Part shown: in pieces, positions 58,120 to 64,000 of the stretch
Numbering within the stretch: the first letter of the stretch is position 1
Layout: each line of letters starts with the position of its first letter
Origin: Bacillus_P idriensis_A
GTDB taxonomy: Bacteria > Bacillota > Bacilli > Bacillales > Bacillaceae
Assembly: GCF_050483325.1 (NCBI RefSeq)
Contig: NZ_JBCMYF010000006.1
Span: forward strand, 186,001-250,000
Length of the DNA stretch: 64,000 bases
Reading direction: 5' to 3'
Position numbers and translations under genes: made by a program
Notes under the pieces: model-generated
Told to the model about the DNA's origin: nothing
Database searches by the model: none
The model's input: the letters and a program-made list of their open reading frames with translations, nothing else

Positions 58120-58578
58120 ATGAAATGTCCAACATGTCAGCATAATGGAACAAGAGTGCTTGACTCTCGGCCTGTTGATGAAGGGAAATCAATTAGAAGA
58201 CGACGTGAATGCGAGGAATGCCAATTCCGATTCACAACCTTTGAAAAAGTGGAGGAAATTCCGCTGATTGTTGTGAAAAAAGAAGGCGTCAGAGAAGAGT
58301 TCAGCAAGGATAAAATCCTGCGGGGCTTGATTAAAGCATGTGAAAAACGTCCTGTGCCACTTCCGAAATTAGAGGAAATCGTTCAGGATATTGAAAAAGA
58401 ATTAAGAAATCAAGGAATTTCAGAAGTGAACAGTGAAGATATCGGCGAGATGGTCATGGACAGGCTTGCGCATGTTGATGAAGTTGCATACGTCCGTTTT
58501 GCTTCTGTTTACCGTCAATTTAAAGATATCAATGTTTTCATTCAAGAGTTATCAGAACTGATTAAAAAGGTGAAATAA
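58120..58578 (+). CDS. nrdR: transcriptional repressor NrdR
   Basis: Zinc- and nucleotide-binding repressor of ribonucleotide reductase genes. The 152-residue protein has the N-terminal zinc ribbon Cys3, Cys6, Cys31, Cys34 with RVLDSRPVDEGKSIRRRREC. The ATP-cone domain follows at residues 49-139 (VVKKEGVREEFSKDKILRGL). ATG is used, with GGAGCTGG upstream. It matches ytcG of B. subtilis and lies before dnaB-dnaI, separated by a terminator-like hairpin. Confidence 0.97.
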   Translation: MKCPTCQHNGTRVLDSRPVDEGKSIRRRRECEECQFRFTTFEKVEEIPLIVVKKEGVREEFSKDKILRGLIKACEKRPVPLPKLEEIVQDIEKELRNQGISEVNSEDIGEMVMDRLAHVDEVAYVRFASVYRQFKDINVFIQELSELIKKVK

Positions 58579-58614
58579 AGAGCTCGTGAAGGAATCGCTT
58601 CAGGCTCTTTTTTT
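58577..58614 (+). terminator. intrinsic terminator of nrdR
   Basis: AAAGAGC pairs with GCTCTTT and an inner GAAG with CTTC; T7 follows. dnaB starts 25 bases later, so some read-through may occur. Confidence 0.78.
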
Positions 58615-58638
58615 AACTTATGAAATAGAGGGAAAGTA

Positions 58639-60048
58639 ATGGACAAGCATTGGAATCAGTTATTGCCTGTGGATCGGTATTTGGTCAAAATGAATGGTGT
58701 CCTGCAGGATTTTGACAGGAAAGTTTTGACGCTGCTCTATCAGCCGCTATTAGGTGCAAAATGCTATGGTCTTTATATGACACTTTGGGCGGAGCTTGAA
58801 CAGGACCGGATGTGGAGTGAGGAAACGACTCATCATGGGCTGATGTCCCTCATGCAGAGCAACCTTAGAGAAATCTATGAAGAGCGGATTAAGCTTGAGG
58901 GAATCGGATTATTAAAGACGTTTCAAAAAGAACAAAGTGACACCAAGCTGTATATCTACGAATTGATGCCTCCCCTTAAGCCTGCTGATTTTTTTCAGGA
59001 TGGGGTTTTGAACATCTATTTATATAATCGTGTAGGGAAAAATAAATACAATCAGCTGAAGAAGTTTTTTGCAGACAGCAGCCTGTCTTCTGATCTCATT
59101 CAAATTACGCGCCCGTTTAATGAGGTATTTAAATCTCTGCAGCCGAGTGAACTGATTTCGAGACTCACAAATGAAGTTCAAGAAGACCTTGAACCTGAAA
59201 AAGGAACAGAATTTTATCATTCTGGTGAAGCAGCATCGCCTTTAATGACAGATGATGTGTTTGATTTTGATTTATTTTTTGCAGGTTTGTCAGAAGCGGT
59301 CATTCCCAGAAAATCCATAACGAAGAAAGTGAAAGAAACCATTAAAAAGCTTTCATACTTATATGGGATTAATGCCATGGAAATGAAAAATGTCGTGATG
59401 AATGCCATTGACGCAAATGAAACCATCCAAATTGACAGCTTGAGAAAAGCTGCAAGAGACTGGTATCAATTTGAACACGGCGAAAAGCTGCCTGCACTTG
59501 CCGATAAAACCCAGCCTGCTTTTCTAAGGTCTGAAATTTCACCTGAAAAAGAACCATCTCAGGAGGAAATGCTGATCAGACAGCTTGATTCAATTTCGCC
59601 AAAACAGTTTTTAATGGATCTTGCAGATGGAATTGAACCAACTCCAGCCGATTTGCAGATTGTTGAAGAAGTCATGTTTAAGCAGAAGCTTCATCCTGGC
59701 GTTGTTAATGTTTTAATTTACTATGTTATGTTAAAAACAGATATGAAGCTATCGAAATCGTATGTGCAGAAAATTGCAAGTCATTGGGCAAGGAAACAAA
59801 TAGCCACTGTCAGATCCGCAATGGAGCTCGCAAAGCAGGAGCATAGGCAATACCAGGAGTGGGCAGAAAAGAAAACTGTTACTAAAACCGGCAGAAAGCT
59901 GATTAGAAAAGAGAAGCTGCCTCAGTGGCTTAAAGAAGATCTGGAAAAACCTGAAACTAAAGAAGAAATCAATCAAACAGAAGTGGATATCGAGCGCAAA
60001 AGGCTTGAAGAAAAAATAAAACAATACAGACAGCAGCAGTCAGAATAA
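58639..60048 (+). CDS. dnaB: replication initiation and membrane attachment protein DnaB
   Basis: Firmicutes primosome protein that, with DnaD and DnaI, loads the replicative helicase at oriC and at restart sites; it is not the helicase itself. The 469-residue product has an N-terminal winged-helix oligomerisation domain (MDKHWNQLLPVDRYLVKMNG, LLYQPLLGAKCYGLYMTLW) and a middle DDBH1-like region. The C-terminal DDBH2 domain near residues 310-405 includes NVLIYYVMLKTDMKLSKSYVQKIASHW. A highly charged Lys/Glu tail follows. It forms an operon with dnaI, 19 bases downstream. Confidence 0.95.
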   Translation: MDKHWNQLLPVDRYLVKMNGVLQDFDRKVLTLLYQPLLGAKCYGLYMTLWAELEQDRMWSEETTHHGLMSLMQSNLREIYEERIKLEGIGLLKTFQKEQSDTKLYIYELMPPLKPADFFQDGVLNIYLYNRVGKNKYNQLKKFFADSSLSSDLIQITRPFNEVFKSLQPSELISRLTNEVQEDLEPEKGTEFYHSGEAASPLMTDDVFDFDLFFAGLSEAVIPRKSITKKVKETIKKLSYLYGINAMEMKNVVMNAIDANETIQIDSLRKAARDWYQFEHGEKLPALADKTQPAFLRSEISPEKEPSQEEMLIRQLDSISPKQFLMDLADGIEPTPADLQIVEEVMFKQKLHPGVVNVLIYYVMLKTDMKLSKSYVQKIASHWARKQIATVRSAMELAKQEHRQYQEWAEKKTVTKTGRKLIRKEKLPQWLKEDLEKPETKEEINQTEVDIERKRLEEKIKQYRQQQSE

Positions 60049-60067
60049 CCTGTGGAGGTGAATTTAA

Positions 60068-61003
60068 TTGGAATCGATTAATAAAACGTTAAGCGGACTT
60101 GCTAACCGTGAAGATTTTCAAAAACGGATGAGTGCGATGAAAGCGCAAATTATGAAGAATCCGGACATTCAAAAATTTCTGAGTGAACATCGTTTGGAAA
60201 TTGATGATGCAATGATTAACAGAAGTCTAATCAAGCTGTATGAATACATCGGCCAAAGCAAGCGGTGTGCAGATTGTCCGAGCCTTTCAGAGTGTAAGAA
60301 CCTGGTTGAAGGATATCACCCGCAGCTTATTCTTCAGGGGAAAACGATCGATTTAAAATATGAGGTTTGCCCAATGAAGGAAGCAGAGGATGAGCGCAAG
60401 AAACATCAGGCTTTAATTAAATCGATGTTTATTCCCCGTGATATTTTAAATGCTAAGCTTGAAGATATTGATTTAAAAGAAGACAGCAGAATAAGAGTTG
60501 TCAATACAGTTCTCAGCTTCAGCGAAGAATATGAAGCAGGGAAGAATGTGAAGGGAATGTATCTGTACGGTTCGTTTGGAGTGGGCAAGACCTATATCCT
60601 TGGAGCCATTGCAAATGAGCTCGCCAAGAAAAAAATCCCTTCGATGCTCGTCTATGTTCCCGAATTTATGAGAGAACTGAAGAGCTCACTCCATGACAAT
60701 TCACTTGAAAACAAGATTGATGCCGTTAAAAAAGTGAAAGTGCTTATGCTCGATGACATTGGTGCAGAAGCGATGTCCAGCTGGATTCGGGATGATATTT
60801 TAGGGTCTATCCTCCAATACCGCATGCTTGAAAATCTGCCGACATTTTTCACATCAAACTTCAGCATGAAAGATCTGCAGAGTCATTTAAGTGTTACACA
60901 GCGAGGGGAAGAAGAACCTGTCAAATCCGCACGAATCATGGAGAGAATTAAATATCTTGCCGATCCTTATGAATTAAAAGGCCGAAATTGGCGGGAGAGA
61001 TAG
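60068..61003 (+). CDS. dnaI: helicase loader DnaI
   Basis: AAA+ ATPase that loads the replicative helicase DnaC onto single-stranded DNA. The 311-residue protein has an N-terminal zinc-binding domain (Cys67, Cys70, Cys76, His84 and Cys101 are candidate ligands, from CADCPSLSEC onward). The Walker A motif GSFGVGKT spans residues 168-175 and Walker B is VLMLDDIGAE; the RIMERIKYLADP sensor region is near the end. The start is TTG, with GGAGGTG 7 bases upstream. The dnaB-dnaI pairing is the standard Firmicutes arrangement. Confidence 0.97.
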   Translation: MESINKTLSGLANREDFQKRMSAMKAQIMKNPDIQKFLSEHRLEIDDAMINRSLIKLYEYIGQSKRCADCPSLSECKNLVEGYHPQLILQGKTIDLKYEVCPMKEAEDERKKHQALIKSMFIPRDILNAKLEDIDLKEDSRIRVVNTVLSFSEEYEAGKNVKGMYLYGSFGVGKTYILGAIANELAKKKIPSMLVYVPEFMRELKSSLHDNSLENKIDAVKKVKVLMLDDIGAEAMSSWIRDDILGSILQYRMLENLPTFFTSNFSMKDLQSHLSVTQRGEEEPVKSARIMERIKYLADPYELKGRNWRER

Positions 61004-61013
61004 CTGAGCAAGG

Positions 61014-61040
61014 CACAGTTCTAAAAGGACTGTGTTTTTT
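61014..61040 (+). terminator. intrinsic terminator of dnaBI
   Basis: CACAGTTCT pairs with AGGACTGTG (one G-U) and T6 follows. Confidence 0.88.
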
Positions 61041-61122
61041 ATTTTCCCTAAAAAACGATTCTATTTCACAGTTCCCCGCCATATACATGAAATCAGGTAT
61101 TGGCTAAAAAGGGGGGACAACC

Positions 61123-61947
61123 ATGATTGAAATATTTTTCAATTCTCCGCATGAAGCAGAAACAGTCCATAATATGCTTGATCATGAACGCGATAAATGG
61201 AAAGCTGAGATTGTTAGAATAAAGGAACATGGCATTCAGATTATGAGCAATGATCCAGTTGAGATGATTAACGTCCTTCTGATTCCGGTGATCGTCCGCT
61301 ACATCCTGAAGTACAAAGAATCTCACTTGATGCTGTCCATTATTAAAGACAGATTCTATTTTCATGAGCCTGAGGAACAGCAGCAAATCATACATATTGC
61401 CGAGGCGATTATTGAAGGAGAACGCAGCGAGATTCCGAAAGTTGATCAGCTTCCATTAAGGGAAACTCCGATCTATGAAGCTCTGGCTGATTTTATCAGG
61501 CCTAATCTGTCTTTTGCGCTTCCATCCTTTATAAAATTCCGTCTTCACCAGTATGTGGAGCGTTTAAATAAATATATTGAGATTGCCATTGAAGAGTACA
61601 AGCTCGAGCAGGAATACCAGACATTTATTCAGAGTTTAAGAGATTATGCCATGAACAGAGAAACGAAAGTGAACGTGCTTCATATCGTGCATGAAAAAGA
61701 GCTGACAGTTTACAATGAACAGTTTGCAAAACTGAGCCAGGATGAGCTGATGAAGTATATTGACAGATCATTTATTCATCAGCATCCTATGTACATTGAC
61801 GCTTCGCTATTGGCGCCGCTTGTGTCAATTGCTCCTGACAAAATTCATTTATATACCGATTCTCCAGACTTTGGCATGGTTAGAACCATACAAAATATAT
61901 TCTTAGAGAGAGTAAATATTTATCCGAGAAAAATGGCGGGTATTTAA
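61123..61947 (+). CDS. ytxC: sporulation protein YtxC
   Basis: A 274-residue YtxC-family protein, predicted soluble and mostly helical. The middle block LSFALPSFIKFRLHQYVERLNKYIEIAIEEYKLE is characteristic of the family. A later DRSFIHQHPMYIDASLLAPLV segment precedes the C-terminal part. In B. subtilis the gene lies between dnaI and thrS and is annotated as a sporulation protein; the mechanism is unknown. ATG lies about 7 bases after AAAAGGGGGG. Confidence 0.9.
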   Translation: MIEIFFNSPHEAETVHNMLDHERDKWKAEIVRIKEHGIQIMSNDPVEMINVLLIPVIVRYILKYKESHLMLSIIKDRFYFHEPEEQQQIIHIAEAIIEGERSEIPKVDQLPLRETPIYEALADFIRPNLSFALPSFIKFRLHQYVERLNKYIEIAIEEYKLEQEYQTFIQSLRDYAMNRETKVNVLHIVHEKELTVYNEQFAKLSQDELMKYIDRSFIHQHPMYIDASLLAPLVSIAPDKIHLYTDSPDFGMVRTIQNIFLERVNIYPRKMAGI

Positions 61948-61964
61948 AAAAAAGCTGAATAATC

Positions 61965-61993
61965 TTGATTTCCCCTGGAAATGATTTTATAAT
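61965..61993 (+). promoter_or_regulatory. SigA promoter of thrS
   Basis: TTGATT (61965-61970), a 17-base spacer and a perfect TATAAT (61988-61993); transcription would begin near 62000. Confidence 0.7.
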
Positions 61994-62004
61994 ACGTAAT
62001 AAAT

Positions 62005-62265
62005 ACATGATAAGTTATGATGAGGACATGAGGGTGTTATCACGGCGCAAAGAGAGGGAAGTCACGGCTGAGAGCTTCCTGGCATGAATAACCCGCTTAC
62101 CACCTCTAAACTTCAGCTGTGAAAGGCATGATGCCGAGTAATCGCTGACGGGTATTCCCGTTACAGATTTTTTTGAGCCATTTACTTTAAATCGTGAATG
62201 GAAACAAGGGTGGAACCACGGCGAATAATCACTCGTCCCTTACTTTAGGGACGAGTTTTTTATTT
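62005..62265 (+). promoter_or_regulatory. T-box leader of thrS
   Basis: The conserved T-box AGGGTGGAACCACGG lies at 62207-62221. Stem I appears to close with GAGAGG (62052-62057) and CCTCT (62103-62107). The most likely specifier is ACC (62099-62101), a threonine codon followed by a purine, just before the closing helix. The terminator pairs ACTCGTCCCT with AGGGACGAGT and is followed by T6 (to 62262). Uncharged tRNA-Thr binding should favour the antiterminator and allow thrS transcription. The leader occupies most of the 345-base gap. Confidence 0.92.
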
Positions 62266-62292
62266 TTCAATATTAATTAAGGAGTGACAAGG

Positions 62293-64000
62293 ATGTCAGA
62301 CGCTGTAAAAATTTCATTTCCGGACGGAGCTGTAAAGGAATATCAGACAGGCACAACAACTGAAGATATTGCGGCATCCATCAGCCCGGGGCTTAGAAAA
62401 AAATCATTAGCAGGAAAATTCAATGGGGAATTGATTGATTTGAAAACTCCAATCGATCAGGATGGAAGCATTGAAATTGTCACACTTGACAGTCCTGAAG
62501 CATTAGAGATTATCCGGCACAGTTCTGCACACGTGCTCGCACAGGCTATAAAAAGGATTTACAAAGATGTGAAGCTTGGAATTGGACCAGTCATCGAAAA
62601 TGGATTCTATTATGACATTGATATGGAACAATCGATTTCTGTTGAAGATCTTCCGGCCATTGAAAAAGAAATGAAAAAAATCATCAATGAAAACATCGAA
62701 GTAGTCCGCAAGATCGTGACAAGGGAAGAAGCAAAAGCCATCTATGAAGAGGTTGGCGATAATCTGAAACTTGAACTTCTTGATGCTATTCCTGAAGGCG
62801 AAAAAGTAACAATTTATGAGCAGGGTGAATTTTTCGACCTTTGCCGCGGCATACATGTTCCTTCCACTGGGAAATTAAAAGAATTTAAACTTTTAAGTGT
62901 AGCAGGTGCATATTGGCGCGGGGACAGCAACAATAAAATGCTGCAGCGCATTTACGGCACAGCTTTTATTAAAAAAGCAGACTTAGATGAGCATCTTCGT
63001 TTATTAGAAGAAGCGAAAGAGCGGGATCACCGCAAGCTGGGCAAAGAGCTGAGCTTATTCACTACGTCCCAGAAAGTAGGTCAGGGTCTGCCAATCTGGC
63101 TTCCAAAAGGAGCGACAATCCGCCGTATCGTTGAGCGCTACATTGTCGATAAAGAAGAGCGCCTGGGCTACCAGCATGTCTACACTCCTGTTCTCGGAAG
63201 TGTGGAGCTCTATAAAACATCAGGTCACTGGGATCATTACCAGGATGACATGTTCCCTGCTATGTCTATGGACAATGAGGATTTAGTTCTTCGTCCAATG
63301 AACTGCCCGCATCACATGATGGTTTACAAACACGATATTCACAGTTACCGCGAGCTCCCTATTCGTGTAGCTGAGCTTGGAACGATGCACCGCTATGAAA
63401 TGTCCGGTGCACTGAGCGGTCTTCAGCGTGTGCGTGCAATGACACTTAATGATGCACATATTTTTGTCCGCCCTGATCAAATTAAAGATGAATTTATCCG
63501 AGTGGTGAGATTGATTGAAGAAGTATATAAAGATTTTGGAATCAATGATTATTCATTCCGTCTTTCTTACCGCGATCCAGAGGATAAGGAAAAATACTTT
63601 GATGATGATGCAATGTGGGAAAAAGCTCAAAGTATGCTGAAGTCAGCAATGGATGAGCTCGAGCTTGATTATTTTGAAGCAGATGGCGAAGCAGCTTTCT
63701 ACGGTCCAAAGCTTGATGTGCAGGTCCGCACAGCACTTGGAAAAGATGAGACACTGTCCACAGTTCAGCTTGACTTCTTATTGCCGGAGCGTTTTGATTT
63801 AAATTATGTCGGCGAGGACGGCAAACAGCACCGCCCGGTTGTTATTCACCGCGGAGTCGTATCTACAATGGAACGCTTTGTAGCCTTCTTGATTGAAGAA
63901 TACAAAGGAGCTTTCCCGACTTGGCTCGCTCCGACTCAAGTACAGGTTATTCCGGTTTCGCCTTCAGTACATCTTGACTATGCGAAAAAAGTTCAAGAAC
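62293..64000 (+). CDS. thrS: threonyl-tRNA synthetase (3' partial)
   Basis: Charges tRNA-Thr with threonine. The frame is open to the right edge; 569 codons are present of about 640 expected, so the end of the anticodon-binding domain is missing. Residues 1-63 form the TGS domain. The editing (SAD) domain follows with the HxxxH motif His76/His80 in RHSSAHVLAQA. The class II catalytic core has PMNCPHHMMVY (zinc cysteine), ELGTMHRYEMSGALSGL and YGPKLDVQV, then HRGVVSTMERF. AAGGAGTGA precedes ATG at 6 bases. It is controlled by the T-box leader directly upstream. Confidence 0.97.
   Translation, partial: MSDAVKISFPDGAVKEYQTGTTTEDIAASISPGLRKKSLAGKFNGELIDLKTPIDQDGSIEIVTLDSPEALEIIRHSSAHVLAQAIKRIYKDVKLGIGPVIENGFYYDIDMEQSISVEDLPAIEKEMKKIINENIEVVRKIVTREEAKAIYEEVGDNLKLELLDAIPEGEKVTIYEQGEFFDLCRGIHVPSTGKLKEFKLLSVAGAYWRGDSNNKMLQRIYGTAFIKKADLDEHLRLLEEAKERDHRKLGKELSLFTTSQKVGQGLPIWLPKGATIRRIVERYIVDKEERLGYQHVYTPVLGSVELYKTSGHWDHYQDDMFPAMSMDNEDLVLRPMNCPHHMMVYKHDIHSYRELPIRVAELGTMHRYEMSGALSGLQRVRAMTLNDAHIFVRPDQIKDEFIRVVRLIEEVYKDFGINDYSFRLSYRDPEDKEKYFDDDAMWEKAQSMLKSAMDELELDYFEADGEAAFYGPKLDVQVRTALGKDETLSTVQLDFLLPERFDLNYVGEDGKQHRPVVIHRGVVSTMERFVAFLIEEYKGAFPTWLAPTQVQVIPVSPSVHLDYAKKVQE

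Overview
The window is chromosomal DNA from a Bacillaceae bacterium, close to Bacillus or Metabacillus. The gene order from thiI to thrS follows the conserved ytxx segment known from Bacillus subtilis: sspA, ytcI, ytcJ, nadK, sppA, yteJ, ytfI, ytfJ, tpx, ytxK, ackA, moaB, argGH, ytkK, ald, ytkL, ytoI, ytpI, nrnA, ytrIH, dnaE, ytsJ, accDA, pfkA, pyk, fxsA, ytvI, ytwI, citZ-icd-mdh, phoPR, polA, mutM, ytaF, coaE, gapB, speD, nrdR, dnaB, dnaI, ytxC, thrS. Most proteins have the lengths I recall for the B. subtilis proteins. The sporulation genes (an alpha/beta SASP, ytfJ, ytrH, ytrI, ytvI, ytaF, ytxC) mark an endospore former. Shine-Dalgarno sites are strong, several starts are TTG or GTG, and nearly every transcription unit ends in a clear intrinsic terminator.

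Layout. 1-12.5 kb: tRNA thiolation, a spore protein, acyl-CoA synthetase, amidohydrolase, NAD kinase, signal-peptide peptidase, the yteJ/ytfI/ytfJ group, thiol peroxidase, a methyltransferase and acetate kinase. 12.8-19 kb: an NhaC-type antiporter, an EcsC-family protein, moaB, and the argGH operon with ARG-box-like sites. 19-27 kb: an NCS1 permease, a short-chain dehydrogenase-like protein, alanine dehydrogenase, YtkL, YtoI and NrnA. 27-41 kb: ytrHI divergent from dnaE, then malic enzyme with its own GntR regulator, accDA, pfkA-pyk, and membrane proteins. 41-50.5 kb: citrate synthase, isocitrate and malate dehydrogenases, a hotdog protein, phoPR and an hflKC pair. 50.6-64 kb: polA-mutM-ytaF-coaE, gapB, speD, nrdR, primosome genes dnaB-dnaI, ytxC, and thrS behind a T-box leader. 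thiI is cut by the left edge and thrS by the right edge.

The genes form a core-metabolism block: glycolysis (pfkA, pyk), gluconeogenesis (gapB), the first TCA steps (citZ, icd, mdh), overflow (ackA), fatty-acid initiation (accDA) and NADPH supply (ytsJ, icd, gapB, nadK). Control sites visible in the DNA include two exact CcpN-type operators at gapB, a perfect GntR/FadR-type palindrome before ytsJ, a cre-like site before ackA, and the thrS T-box.

The main unexplained signal is a family of interspersed intergenic repeats of about 120 bp at six loci. They end in GAAAAGCGGAACCG-like sequence and carry an inner hairpin whose stem sequence changes on both sides together from copy to copy. One locus is an exact 122-bp tandem pair placed between citZ and icd. 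A second candidate is a structured leader before speD that I cannot assign to a known riboswitch class. No CRISPR array, insertion sequence, prophage, rRNA or tRNA gene was found.
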